From contig OX485805.1 of the NCBI GenBank assembly GCA_950295325.1, positions 12,432,501-12,496,500 on the forward strand: a DNA stretch of 64,000 nt, read 5' to 3'. The notes below the pieces were generated by a model. That model was given only the letters and a program-made list of their open reading frames with translations. It did no database searches and was not told the DNA's origin. This DNA is from Polytrichum commune (Eukaryota; Streptophyta; Polytrichopsida; Polytrichales; Polytrichaceae). Positions within the stretch are counted from its first letter, which is position 1. Each line of letters starts with the position of its first letter. Below are positions 36,064 through 49,036 of this stretch, piece after piece. The translations under genes and the position numbers were made by a program.

Positions 36064-37564
36064 GGCCAGGGTGAACCAACACCTACACTCGTACCTTCGG
36101 GGCATGAAGGCCTCGCAGATGACACTGAAAACGTCATCCTTCTTTATGGGAAAGCCCTCCTTTAGAAAGCCTATCTTTATGGCATGGGAAATATAGGGAG
36201 AACGTTAAGTACCCCCCCCCCCCCCCACGAACTTTTCGAGGGGAATATTCTGTCAGGGGCAGCCCCCCGACATTTTTTCTACACCCAACCGAAAATTGTT
36301 GCCCGCCCGCCCGATTTCGAAAAAACTAGTGTACTTGCATTTTTGAAGGCTACTTGTCCACAAATCCCATATTGACTGCACTTCATTTTCAAGGTCTCAA
36401 ATCCAATATATATGTTCACTTCCATCAATAAAGCATGCAATTAACTTGGAAGTCAAAAACATTACAAAATCCTCATTAATACTGAGGTTATAATTTTTGT
36501 CACTTACAATTGAAAGGGACCTTGTCATTCTAAAATGAAACTAAAATTCATGATTTATTTATTTATTTATTTATTTATTTATTTTAAATATTATATAATG
36601 TATTCTAGTAATATATTTTAAATATAGTATATACTATACTATATTATAAACTATTTAATATATATTTAATACCTTTTACAATCACAAAGTTTTCATACGC
36701 ATTTAAACTAGTAAAGTAAGATTGAATGCAACTAATTCTAATAATTTTTGGTTAATCCTAATGAATCGTATTCAAGCCCAATTAAATCAGAAAATATGCA
36801 TACCAAATTAATTAACCCTAATTAATTATAAATTTTACTTACTGGAATTAGGCATGATTTAAATGGAATTAACTCCAATAAATATAATTTATGATTAATT
36901 AGGCTTAATTAATTTGGTAAGCATATTTTCTGATTTAATTGGGTTTAATTAGGATTAATCAAAATATATTAGACTTAGTTGCATTCAATCTTACTTAACT
37001 AGTTTAAATGCATATGGAAACTTTGTGATAGTAGAAGGTATTAACTATATTATATTAAAATATTAAAAATAAAATAAATAAATCATGAATTTTAGTTTCA
37101 TTTTAGAATGACAAGGTCCCTTTCAATTGTAAGTGACAAAAATTATAACCTCAGTATTAATGAGGATTTTGTAATGTTTTTGACTTCCAAGTTAATTGCA
37201 TGCTTTATTGATGGAAGTGAACATATATATTGGATTTGAGACCTTGAAAATGAAGTGCAGTCAATATGGGATTTGTGGACAAGTAGCCTTCAAAAATGCA
37301 AGTACACTAGTTTTTTCGAAATCGGGCGGGCGGGCAACAATTTTCGGTTGGGTGTAGAAAAAATGTCGGGGGGCTGCCCCTGACAGAATATTCCCCTCGA
37401 AAAGTTCGTGGGGGGGAACTTAACGTCCTCCCTATATTTCCCATGCCATAAAGATAGGCTTTCTAAAGGAGGGCTTTCCCATAAAGAAGGATGACGTTTT
37501 CAGTGTCATCCGCGAGGCCTTCATGCCCCGAAGGTACGAGTGTAGGTGCTGGTTCACCCTAGCC
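36064..37564. mobile_element. 1501-bp fold-back (Mutator-like) palindromic element
   Basis: Nearly the whole element is one inverted repeat. The outer arms of about 500 bp (36064-36560 and 37075-37564) are almost identical, and weaker arms continue toward a centre near 36830-36850. The ends read GGCCAGGGTGAACCA on the left and, reverse-complemented, GGCTAGGGTGAACCA on the right. It is flanked by a perfect 9-bp duplication, CCTTCAAAC, at 36055-36063 and 37565-37573. Long inverted ends with a 9-bp TSD fit a Mutator-like fold-back element. No transposase is encoded. The left arm has a 15-nt C-run where the right arm has 7 G. If transcribed it would form a very long hairpin RNA. Confidence 0.92.
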
Positions 37565-37573
37565 CCTTCAAAC

Positions 37574-39783
37574 CCCCTTCATGAAACACCTCCAACGGCT
37601 TCAACTAACAATAGATTTTCCTTCAAATCGCGCACATTATTCACAAACAAACAATCTATATTACATATATTTTTCATCCTCTTTCTACATACATCAAGAT
37701 CATAGGCCAAGTCTTAGCCATTTGGTTGTAGTGACTTGTTAGAAAGATCACCGAAACCCACCTTTAAGAAACACCTTCACTTGCTTCAAATGATATGTGA
37801 AGTCTTTCAAATCTTGTTCATTTTTATAATTAAACAATGTTACATCTAGTTTCTCATGTTATTTCTATAGATACCAAGATTGTTTCCTAGCTCTTAGTCA
37901 TTTGGACACAATGGTCATTCATGTTCTTTGATGTTTTCGCCCTCACTACTTGAACTTAAGAAGTGATTTTATGCGCTTTGAATTCATATGCTTAATAGTT
38001 GTCAAGTGAAACCTTATTCATAACTAGAAGTGAAAGAGTGATAGCATAGTGAATGTTTGAATATTCAAGTTTGACTAGTATTGCACACTAATTTCATGAT
38101 GATGATCTATATTGTGGGCCACACTATAGGGTTACAATGGGTAAGCCACACTATACATATGCCCATACAATATCCCATAATAAGTTTAGCTAAATTGATT
38201 AAATTGGAAGGCTACAATGCACTTACCGTTCATAGGATGGCCTCTGTAAATAAAGTTCATTTAACTCTAAAAGGATCATTATAGACTCCCATAGTAGTCT
38301 AGTGGGACCCAATTGTAACGAATCAACCATAAATCTATAAAGGTTTGTTCCCAAGGGCTCCATTCTTCACACCACCTACAAACTAACATGACTATAAAAT
38401 GGGGTATTATTAGAGGCATTATGGTACATAGTATACATAAAGAAGAATTTTCTTTCTCTCTAATGTGTGAAAATAATAAGGCTACTAAGAATTTAAAGTA
38501 GACATGTTAGATATACAAAAGGGGTCCTAAAGTTTAGAGAAAGGTTGACCAAAAACATGTGTTGTACAATCAGATTAGTACGAGTAAATCATGTGGATGA
38601 AAAAATCTCTAGTAAATTTTTCAATAAAAAGTGAAAGTGGATAGTATACGTAATAAGGATATATATGAACATTCAAAGTGTAAGATCGTAACTATCACAT
38701 GTGAGAATATTATTATTGTGGTGTACATTCATTTCAATTTGTGATTTCTTAGAGTGTGTATAGTGGAAAGGCATTTCCAATGCATGAAAATATCATAATT
38801 TGACACTCAAACACACACCAAAAAAACTCAAATTTCACTTCCCAATATAAGACCTTGGTCTTGCAAGAGAAGGATCAATTTCTAATGACATAACATGTTG
38901 CATTAACAAGGACATATTTATGAGTATCAACATAAGAAAAGAAAGAAAGAGACACAAGCAATCAATAGCCATGGCTAAGTTTTATTGAACTTCACTTAAC
39001 TAGATGAAAGGTGGATTAGCTTCATTGTATTGGGATCCAAAACCACAAACTATGGTTCTAGACTCCTTTAAATATGGATCTTACATTTCCATGATGCAAT
39101 GACATGCCTAATACTTTGTATATTTTGGGCTCCAAGATCCATATCCCAAGGTTTTCCTTGGATCCAAAGTATCCAAATTACTTTCTAGGTATACTCTCTA
39201 ATGCAATTACACTACAAGATTCACGTGGTCATCCCACTAGACCATGTCATTGGGTTCAATATTTTCACACAAAAGTGGAAGAAAGTGGTTGAAGTCATTG
39301 TTGTACATTCACCTGATTTATGGCATAATTGACAACCTCACCAAATGTTCTCCAATTAGGGGCCCTCTAGTGAGGTGAACTATGTCACACAAGTTTGGAA
39401 TGTAAGAAGGGTGTCACTTATATGATTGCAATACCTATTTACGCTGATGGTAACTACAATCAAGATATGGTGCAACTTAACACCCAATCAAAGAACATAT
39501 CATGAGGAATATGCACATAAGTGCTCTCGCAAAGTCAAATGAGGAACACAAGGCTTGAGCTAACAAATTTTTGGAGTCAAATTGAATACTTTGTGAGTTC
39601 CTAGGTTATTGCTTGTAGATTTCCTTGAGCAAGTTTTTTCTTGATATGTACATCACATACTTGAGAATGTACACATGCCTTAGAGTTTATAGATAAAGGA
39701 TAGCTATTGTTCAATGGTCGTCCTCTAGATATGTACATTGTAGACTCGAAAATGCACCCATGTTTAGAAATTGGTGAAAACTA
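37574..39783. other. Long intergenic stretch, no gene seen
   Basis: About 2.2 kb of AT-rich sequence with only short frames and no recognisable repeat termini. Confidence 0.45.
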
Positions 39784-40350
39784 CGGCATTTATGGTATTT
39801 AGTGTTACATGTGTAATAGTGTCACTTACCCTATTTTGAGGCGTATGATGATCAACAACTTTACATGTAGTGTCACCTCATGACACTTGGCGTTCAAGTG
39901 CACTTACTAGTATCTTGACATGAGTACATTCAATAATGTTATAAGGTGTATGCTTATGTTACACAATGGTCTACAAGTTGACTAAAAGTGTAAACATATG
40001 AAACTTGAGCATTAGAGATAGGCTCAAGAATATCTTCCTCTTGCATACTAAAATGTAAACAAGTGACACTTGCCATTAGTATGCTCAACAACATCTTCCC
40101 TTTACATACTAAAACAAAAAACTACCATCTCAAATATCCCAACTTGTTACACTAAATGTAAGCAAAACTTCATATCCAAACGTGTTACTAAATATCATAA
40201 TATATATAAAAGTTCACTTAATTTTTAATTTTTGTTGACAAATATGATCATATTAGCCATTAGCAGATGTGACACTTTGAGACCTCTAGGCATCTAGTTT
40301 AGACCCTTCATAATCAGTGTCAACTGTGACACTAAATACCATAAACTGTG
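39784..40350. mobile_element. 567-bp TA-target MITE
   Basis: Flanked by TA on both sides. The terminal inverted repeats of about 26 nt share the core TTTATGGTATTTAGTGT followed by YACA. The interior repeats AGTGTCAC-like motifs and has no coding capacity. A TA target and the TTTAGTGTCAC motif link it to the element nested at 50025-50396. Tc1/mariner superfamily is the likely parent. Confidence 0.7.
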
Positions 40351-40403
40351 TAGTGTTTGAATAAGACACATCTACATTTAGCACAAGAACCAAATGTGTG
40401 ATC

Positions 40404-40629
40404 CAAGGATCGGGGAGAACCGGCAGTTGGGTACAGATGAACTGGTTGAGTTTGAGAAATAACCGGTTGAAGTTCATGACTGCAGGAAAATCACCGATCA
40501 TTTTAGAGGAATTTATAGAATATACCCCAATTTAATAAAGGAAAACCGGAGGATGTCAACATGTAACCGGTTGGACTTGCAAACACTAGGATCTTAACCG
40601 ACTATGCCCAAAAATCTCCCCGATCACTG
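40404..40629 (-). mobile_element. 226-bp hAT MITE with perfect 8-bp TSD
   Basis: Starts CAAGGATCGGGGAGA and ends TCTCCCCGATCACTG. A perfect duplication GTGTGATC flanks it (40396-40403 and 40630-40637). An 8-bp TSD and CARTG-type ends are hallmarks of the hAT superfamily. The interior has several ACCGGTT motifs in both orientations and encodes nothing. Confidence 0.93.
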
Positions 40630-40914
40630 GTGTGATCCAGAAAATGTGCAAACTTAATAGCATCAAAGAATCCTACTCAAGAGTAGGTCAGTACAGAGAG
40701 AATATATTTTCCAGAGTCAATGGATTTCTCCCAGATATTATGTATCTTTCAGACTTGATAATGTACACACGTTTTAGAAACCCTAAGAGAACTTGTGTTT
40801 AAATAATGTAAGCCACTGTACCTAAATGGCACGAGGACCAAATGTGTGGATCAGAGAATATGAAATTTTAATATTGTTTCCTAAGGATTTCACGCTTGTC
40901 GTAAAGTTAACTTA

Positions 40915-41479
40915 GGGGCTGCTTACGTCTCGGACCATGAAGTCATCCCTTGCTCTTCTAAAATATGCGATTGGCTGTTGAACTCCTCCCGGGACCATTT
41001 CAGTTTACATCAAGTAAAAAAATAAGAGTGACCATGGAACTTGAGGTTCTCAAAAGGCCTATTTTCAAGCCTACATCATTCACTGCCATGGTCCAATAAG
41101 TTTTGCAATGGAAGAGGTGAAAGAGATTTTCTCGTTACAAATGACAAAAGGACCATGGCAAAGAAATACGGTTTTAATGTATATATATATTTGCCAAACG
41201 TTTTTCATAGTTACGAGGAAAAAAGGTGAGAAGGACAAACATGAAGAAAATTCCCAAAACTGCCATTTTTGGACATACATTAAAAAAAACAGCACATCCA
41301 TTTGGTACATGGTCACTTCTCTTGGTCCACGTTTGGTTTACACCTAATCAAGGGCCCAAAAACCTTAAGAATGCATTTTTTAGAAATCGAACCATGGAAG
41401 TGTGACCATGAAGTGTGACCATGAAAAAAAGGCCCTTTGAACATGGGACAACTTCATGGTCCATGATGTAAACAACCCC
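40915..41479. mobile_element. 565-bp Tourist/PIF-Harbinger MITE with TTA target duplication
   Basis: Starts GGGGCTGCTTACGTC and ends TGTAAACAACCCC. The inverted ends continue inward for about 30 nt (GGACCATGAAGT). TTA is repeated at 40912-40914 and 41480-41482. GGGGCTGTTT-like ends with a TTA duplication are typical of Tourist/PIF-Harbinger elements. It is the compact relative of 6939-8373. No protein is encoded. Confidence 0.9.
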
Positions 41480-41528
41480 TTAGTTTTGAGTACTTAATCG
41501 GAGAATGAACTGATTTGTGGATCAGAAG

Positions 41529-41732
41529 CAGTGTCCCGGGAGATTTCTGCACACAACCGGTGAAGATCCTAGTGTTTCCAAGTCTAACCGGTTACATGTT
41601 GTGATCTCTGGGTTTTTCTTTATTAATTTGAAGGTATATTCCACAGATTCCTCTAAAATGATGGGTAATCTTCCTGAACTTCAACCGGGTATTTCTCAAA
41701 CTCAACCGGTTCATCTGTAACCGAACCGAACC
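41529..41732 (+). mobile_element. 226-bp-family hAT MITE, right end lost
   Basis: The left end (CAGTGTCCCGGGAGATTTCTG) and core match the family up to CAACCGGTTCATCTGTAACCG. The sequence then diverges before the usual CTCCCGGATCATTG terminus. The exact right limit is approximate and no target duplication can be read. Confidence 0.6.
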
Positions 41733-42240
41733 AAAACAAGCATCGAATAATCCAGTCAGGTAAGTTAGTTAGGAGGATACTAATTTCTGGTAGGTGCTTT
41801 TTGCTTTGACCGAAGCCCAGTTTCTAAGTAGGTCAAGTGTTGTGCGATTGTTTGTTGGAGGAGATGATGTAGATCGGAAGACTGGAAGCATCGGAAAGGC
41901 TGACCGGTGACCCCACGGTCGCTCCTGGACGACGCTAATTGACCTGTCAGCCGAGAGTCCCCCGGGAGTCCGCCCTGATTCTCTCAGCCAGGATATTACA
42001 CCCTGCCTTCCTCAACCTGCACGTGAGAGGCAGAGTTAATTAGAGTGACTGATCCCGCAACCACAGAATTGGTTATGCACACTTAGAAGCAGCTACAGAA
42101 TGGGTGCAGTTTCATAAGATACAGTTGTTCGGTGGATTCTGGATTCTGTGTACTTTGTTGGAATGCAAAGGTTTTGACAGTTTTTGAGGGTGAGGAGATT
42201 GTGTGGCGAGTTCCTAGGGTTGGGAGGTTCGATCGTCAAG

Positions 42241-44909
42241 ATGGTGGCAGGGACGTATGCCATGGAAGTGGAGCTAGGAGTACCGATCCACAGAATGTGG
42301 AAAGTGGCACGGAAGATCGATGTGGTGGCTCCCAAGCTCATGCCGGACTTGTTCGGAGGCTCGGAGCTGCTGGAGGGAGATGGTGGCACTGGCACGGTGC
42401 GAGTCATCACTTTGGGTCCGGGTAAGTGATCATCGAGTGTTGAATTCGTCTTTCTTCTTCTTTTTTTCCAATTTTTTTGTATTACCTTTTGGTCGGTACG
42501 GTCGTGTTCTCTAATTCATCTATTTTGTATCATCGTCCTCCTTGTGTGACCTGAACATTTCCAAGGTTCCCGCCCTGTCGTAAAGATCGAGTTTGAAAAT
42601 AAGTTATTGTCAAAAAGGCACCAAAAGTGCGATGCGCATATCTTGACTTGTTTCTCTCTTTTGTGAAGAAAGGTCACGGTAACTACTATTGCATCTTGGG
42701 TGCGATTTCATCCACGTTTCTTCCGAGGTCAAATTCCAGTGTCTTCGTCACATACAGATTGCTTTAGCGTCCCTCGAAAGAATGAGCGTTCAAATCAACT
42801 AGAAGTCGACAATATAATGGGCCCCTCTGGTCCATGTATTGGTCATCAACACGCGCCATTTGGTGTCAAATTTGTCAAAATTGTGTCAAAATATGTGTTC
42901 ACAGGGTACCCACATTCTAGTAGTGATACCTCGGAGAAAGATGAAGTTGTTTCTCCAAGAATCGCACATTTGTCACGAAGCCTAAAAAGCCGGCCTCGCT
43001 CAAAAAACCTGTGTTACTTTCATCCTATCATCAATTCGGAGCCGCCGTACACTATGGAGGAATTCATCTATCAGTCATTCGCGCATTCTTACCACGATAA
43101 TCTTTCAAACTGTCTCTAAATATCGATGTCAGCCTCGTCCACTGCACCAACAATTTACGAATGTTCTATTCTGAAAGCCATGGCCAGAGGCTGCTGGCTT
43201 TTAACATTAGCCAGTGCAGAATTTTAACTGCAAGATTGCTCGAAGCTAAACTAGATGAAATCTAGTGGAAGCAAGCATCTGGGCAGACACTTAATCACAT
43301 CGGAACAAAGGCATTTTTGGGAAGCAATCGAAACTGGGAAGCCAGTAAAGACCATAGCCATCATCAGTTTGCAAAATTTAGGAGTAGTTCGCTCGTTGAC
43401 TTAAGGCAATAGGGTCTTAAAACGGACACTTTTCTCTGCACCCACTTCGCGAAAGATACGAAACATGCAATTAGTGCGAGATGATTAGCAACTCCATATC
43501 ATGACCATAGCCACTTTCCTCATAACTTCTGGAGCTTGTGTGAATATCTTATTCATTGTCAAAGTGAGGGTTCTCCGAGTTAGTAAATGATTACATTGGT
43601 CCTTCAATTATGTTGACCATTTCACCTAGAATGGTTAATAAATATTGAGCACGCAATCCATTCTCTTTTCAATACATGTGTTTTTGGTGTCCTTTTTTAG
43701 ATCCACACCCAACCGTTTACCACTCAAATATATGTGTCCGTTTAAGATCATGCATCAAATCAAGCACATTCACCTTATTCATGAAAACCCTATGGAGTGG
43801 ATGAATGGCTTGCAATGTTTCAAAGGGACATAACTTGTGCCCTTTGCACAATCATATATTCCATGTCCCTTGACTTGGCAGACCTTCACATGTGGTACAT
43901 GTGACAACCCCTTTGTGTATGATAGTTCGAGGGTTGGGGGGGGATATCTCCTTCATTTTGGATGTCAGAATTCCATCTTGTTGTTTGCAATATGTTCAAT
44001 GGGTAGATATATTTTTTTATGGCTAGGGCCTAGATGCCCACCTCTTTGAACTAGGCCCCCACCAATGTTACCCAAAGTGTAAACTCATTCCATTGTATTA
44101 AAGCTTGTTAACTTATATTTTAAGATTATTTGACTTCAAATTAACATCAGAGGTCATGAATCAATCTAGGGAGACTCACTTGAAACGAATTAACCACAAC
44201 CTATGTGGGTCAAGTTTTTTCATTGACCCCTTTACCTCGATAGTTGTGGGAGCCCAACTCAAAGAGGTGGGTGTCTACCCTAGCCAGCTCTTACAAACCT
44301 TGCCCTAAAATCATTTCATCTGCGAGAAAAGTGAGCATGAAAGGGAAGTAGTGAGATTATAAGCTCGCAGGAGGCAGCACCTCATAAAACGGCGGGCGGA
44401 GAGGGATGGGGTCCCCTCTGCAACACTTGTCCCTGATGATTTGATGTACAATGCTTTAGGATGAACCAGGAGAGGATTCTACATAGGATTCTACATGGGC
44501 GAGATGTCAAATAGTCCAAACTCCAGAGGTATAAGATTTGCTGAAATGCAGAAATGCTGAAAAACTACATTCTGATTGTGAAAACATTGATGAGTGTTGA
44601 TGTTTGTCTGCGTTGGCCATAGCTTTCCCTGTCAAAGGAGAAGTGAAGGAGCGAGTCGACTCTTTCGATGACGCCACCACCACTATCAGGTACACAGTCT
44701 TGCAAGGAGATCCAACATACAAGTCCATGAAAGCTTCCATGAAATACACCCCCAGTGAAGATGGAACAAAAACCACAGCGCGGTGGGAAGCAGTGTATGA
44801 CACAGTGAGTGAGGAGGATAAACCTCCCGTGGAAAACAGCAAAATTGCAAAACTCATCCAAACTACATTTGCCAAGTACTTGACAGAGAATCCAACAGAA
44901 TTCACTTGA
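42241..44909 (+). CDS. Bet v 1/PR-10/MLP-like protein (2 exons)
   Basis: Small cytosolic START-like protein with a hydrophobic cavity. The family binds hydrophobic ligands such as cytokinins, flavonoids and sterols and includes defence-induced PR-10 proteins. Exon 1 is 42241-42421 and exon 2 is 44623-44909. The donor (GTAAGT) and acceptor (GGCCATAG) join in phase 1 and give 155 aa, the usual family length. The glycine-rich loop G-D-G-G-T-G-T lies at about residues 46-52, and the intron interrupts the codon just after residue 60, the conserved Bet v 1 intron position. Exon 2 carries the strands from V-K-G-E-V-K-E-R-V-D and the C-terminal helix ending K-Y-L-T-E-N-P. The intron is unusually long (2201 bp). 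An AATAAA lies 15 nt after the stop (44924-44929). The ligand cannot be predicted. Confidence 0.92.
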
Positions 44910-45947
44910 GATCAGGCCATTTCAATAAATTACTCTTATTTGAAAACATGATACGCCACCAGAACGGTACCAGCTCAGTAGGACATATATAGCTCAGATC
45001 GCTAACTGAGGTACTAACCTTGGATTGGTTCCAAAGTACTTGGAAACTACCAAGCTTTGATCTATACCTAGATGCAATGTCCATGGAGCACCTAAAGTTG
45101 CTTCTATTTTTTTTCTTTTTTTCTTTTGCAGCGCCACCTTGTAGTCAAAATTGATTCAATTGTGGTCTTATGATCGACAAATTTCAAACCTTTCCAACCA
45201 CATTCCAAAATGACTGTCGGTTTCTACCTTCCCAGTGTCGCAATACTATGTATCCATGAAGGTGTCAGTAATATATTGTTTTTTGATGTGGAGTTCCTCA
45301 ATACAGGGCAATGAATCGAAGAACAGATTTTATGTGTTGTTGACTGCAGTAAGATCCTGTCCTTCTAAAAGTTAACTCTGAAATGAATACTGAAACAAGG
45401 TGATGAGTTCGAGCAAAGAGATTTACGATTCAAACTGTTTGTCTGAGACCGAGAAACTCAGCAGAAATGATCACAAAGTTCACGATGCTATTTTCAGTAT
45501 TCCACAAAGATGACGATGGTTCAGTTTGCGCTCCTCTGAACCTATGCGGCCACTGTAATATGATTTTAGTTCTACAGAGTCTGTTGTAGAAAATGAGGAG
45601 GATTCTTATTAACGTTGCATACTATTAAGAAAGGATGTGCTCAGTATTAGTAATAGAAACAATCTCCACCTTCTATCAAGGTTTGTATGTGATTTGCCAA
45701 AGTGGAAAGAACTGTGCATGACAAAACCCACCAGAATATGTGTAGTACGTAAAAACATCTCCATGGTGCTGAAGGTGCTGCATCTGTCATTGGGGCGGCA
45801 ATTTATCCTGTACTGCCATAATGTCAAAGCCCACAGTATTACCACACAAGACGTGTTTGGTGTCAAGCATAGCCAAATTAGTGTAACACCACCCAGCTAT
45901 GCCGAAGGCGCAGATGTGTTTGTTGTGTTCGACCTATGAGCCAATGG
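44910..45947. other. Convergent 3' flanks of the Bet v 1-like and membrane-protein genes
   Basis: The genes on either side end toward each other here. The stretch should contain both 3' untranslated regions. Overlapping frames at 45609-45939 have no recognised product. Confidence 0.45.
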
Positions 45948-48461
45948 TTAGTGCCATTTCAAACCAAGAGGATCCTTGTAGCATTTGGTTGCGTCCACGC
46001 CAATCAAGTGGCCTTTGGGATTGTTATCTGTGTTTCTGGCAATTCCAGAGCTCACTCCTTGGCATTTGTAGCCATTACGAGCGGTGATCACTGTGAGTGC
46101 CGCCTGGTCTTGTCTATGGTTCTTGCGGCTGGATCCATCTGGGGCAATGCATTGCCTGGTGATGGAGCACTCATACCATGGCCTTGCAAGCCCTTTGTAC
46201 CTGAATTGAAATTGAAAAATCATATCAGTGCTTCAACTTCACAGTAGAATTTGTGTGCCCTAAACCTTCATGATGGAGCTCAATAACCTCAAGAATCGTC
46301 GTCTCATATAAACCTCAAATCATTCAGAAATGTAGCTATCTTCGCTGCAAAAGTTTGTTGAAGCATGAGACTCCCTCTTCAATAACCAGGGGCACTTGGT
46401 AGTATAAGGGTTTCGCACAAACCTTCAAGGCAGGCAGCACTTTCTTTCATGTAATTAAGTGTTGGAGATGGGTGTCATTCCTTTGCTAAATAGTACTAGA
46501 GAGAAGGGAGCACCTTCTGAGGGTGAAGCCAATGCCCGAGGCGTCACAATTGGGCTGCTTGAGAAGGCGGGGTTTGTTGGCATCCAAGTACTCCAGCTGC
46601 TTCACATGACACCATTCCTTAACTTTGCCACTTGAGTTCCGTGAAGCAAACCCATTCCGCTTCACATAGTCTAGAGTATCGGTGAGTGCACTTGCAGTTC
46701 GAAACCGAGCACCTGCATCGGCCCAGTACACAAACCCCCTCTCCAGTAGGACCGTGTGAACCATGATGGCCTTCCATGCATACTCACCTGCATTCCACAG
46801 ACCACTGATCAAATGCAAGGTACAAAAATATGCCATTCCCAAAAGTTTTACATTTATTTTTCTTCACTCTTCTGCAAATCGTCCTGACAAGGATCCATGA
46901 GACTTCACTGAGTCACCGCCATGGTGCAAAGAGAACCCTAAACTCTAAAATCTAAATCCTCTCTTAGATTGTTTCACTTCCACGAAAAAAGGTCCTCGGC
47001 AGATCTCTCTATTCTGTATACAGAATACCAACAGATCGTCAAAAGAAGCTCTCGAATTGTCATGGAAAGGCATGATCTCTCCAAGGGATTGATTCTAGAA
47101 AACCTAGTCATCGACACTAACATCAAAATTATGGGTATTATATGGATCTGTCTTAGCTGCTCATATCCTACTGAGATGAGAATTCAACCATTAACATCAA
47201 CTTTTGGATGTTGCAAAACAGGATTGAATGAAGCTGAGATCGAAATTATAAGGAAGCATCCAGGACTTGGCCAAATGGTGACAAAACCTTACCTCTCCCT
47301 CCATTGTAACCACGCTTCTGATTGATCCGCATCCAACTCGGCCAAGCCTCAAACGGAAATGCTCGCACCTCAGTCCGGACTTTGTAAAGCCTCTGAAGCT
47401 CTTCGACCACACAAGCAAAGGCAATTTTGGCGCTCGGTGGGAACTCGTTCATGGTCCACACCACAATGGAGATGTTGTACGCACTTTGGCCGACCGCTGC
47501 CCGCCCCACAGATCTGAGGAAGAGCAGGCCCACCTCCAGGTGGTTGCTGCTGAAGGCAGTCACTATGGTCGGTTGCCATTCAGATTCGGAAAGAGATGGG
47601 GGTTCCCTTGCAGGATCCTCTGTGTCCAAGTCCACAGCTTTTCTCGTCTTCCACAGAACCCCCAAACCCTCAACTTCTTCTTGAGAGGGCTGTCGCGTGT
47701 ATCTGCCTGTCTCTCCTACCACCAGATGTCTGCACTGGAGCAACCCAAGAGAAATGTCCAAGGAAAATATTGAGAAAGCAGTTTAGGTTTAGGTCATGAC
47801 TAAATTCTACCAAAAGGAATTCTAACCAAGATTTAAAGCAGGGACTCACTGTATTGCTTCCGACTTTGGGCAGTTTCGGGAAGGCGGAGCAGGCTACCGG
47901 CAGACCCAGGTCTGCATCCCGGGTCATTTTGCAAACCAGAGTCGGACTGTCTGTTGCTACGTAAATTCCTGCACCAGCTTGCACAGACTCCCTGCTCTGC
48001 CGAGACTCTGAAACCAAATCTCTTACGGCATTGAACAGCCTGTAGAGCTCCGTGTAAGGGAGGGCTGGTCTGCTTGCAGTCTTCCCAATCCGCACCAGGA
48101 GACAGATCTCGTGCTTCCATTTCAAAATTAACCCTTCATCATCTGTGGGTGCATTGTTTTGCAGATTAGTTTCTACCCTGGATGCATCCTCCGTAAGTTC
48201 GGGGGCGGAATTTGAATCAGGTGATGAAATGTTAGTATTGGTGCTGCTTTCGGGGGGATGATCGCCAGCTGCGTCCTCATATAAACTCAGATCCGATTCA
48301 CCGGCACCAAAAAGCCAATCCAGGCCCTTCCGTTGCGAATGCAAAGTTTGGATGTCGACGGAGGAGATGGTGAACAAAATGCACACAACAAGCACTAGCA
48401 CCGTGGTGGCCCCGGCAGGCGTCACAAATATGAGCTTCAGTACGTCGCTCGAACGCTTCAT
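45948..48461 (-). CDS. Type II membrane protein, DUF1647/glycosyltransferase-like (4 exons)
   Basis: Four exons on the minus strand (48461-47850, 47734-47293, 46787-46514, 46200-45948) join in phase with GT-AG introns and encode 526 aa. A short basic N terminus is followed by one hydrophobic segment (about residues 12-34), then an acidic, Ser/Asn-rich stem (about 50-110), as in Golgi type II enzymes. Landmarks: V-T-A-F-S-S-N-H-L (exon 2), N-G-G-R-G-E-Y-A-W-K across the exon 2/3 junction, Y-W-A-D-A-G-A-R-F (exon 3) and S-R-K-N-H-R-Q-D-Q-A-A-L-T (exon 4). I recall this pattern from DUF1647-type proteins, which look like nucleotide-sugar transferases but lack a proven reaction. Donor sugar and acceptor are unknown. 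The gene model is strong; the family name is moderate. Confidence 0.8.
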
Positions 48462-49036
48462 GTTTCTCCAACCTCAGGATAAATTTCACCCCACAATCTC
48501 CTTTCAAAATTGTTTTATCTCTAGTGCCTACAAAAAACACCATCCCTGCATAAACTCCATGTAAATTTCTTCGTATCTCCTCACCCTATTCGCACTCGCA
48601 TCCAAGTTTGCATCATGCTCACCTCAACCTCAACCTTGTGTACATTCAGATCATTAACAAATTCCTCCAAACTCGCTCACGCGAGGATCCCAACACGAGA
48701 AGAAAGTGACAATTATTATGATCACAATTTCCTGGAGCTTCCTGCCCGGGTGGAAGGGCAAATACAGTTTCGTAGTGATTAAATTTTGGAACCGTCAAAC
48801 TCGAGAATACGGGGTGATTCGAGCAAGGCACCTGCCGTGATGCCACGCGGGGAGGAAAGGGTCATCTTTTATACTTTCTCGGCCCCCACCAGATGCACCC
48901 GCAAGAAAAGGTAAGCAGTACATCTGCACACGACCCTCCCCACCATCTAATTTTGAGATGTACCTCTCCCAATGCGTTGTCCATGCGAATCTCATGCGTG
49001 AGTCATTGACCCTGTTGACCTCCGTGGCAACCAAAA
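48462..49036 (-). promoter_or_regulatory. Upstream region of the membrane-protein gene
   Basis: Expected promoter and leader of the minus-strand gene ending at 45948. I see no convincing TATA box and no separate gene. Confidence 0.35.

Noticed and set aside
36001-36230. Poly-T, poly-C and poly-G runs (also 28639, 35613, 51719) as functional signals
   Set aside because: Homopolymers are common in AT-rich plant DNA and prone to sequencing error. No adjacent structure supports a role.
45609-45939. Overlapping plus and minus frames between the two convergent genes
   Set aside because: No domain or splice context was found, and the position fits 3' untranslated sequence of both neighbours.
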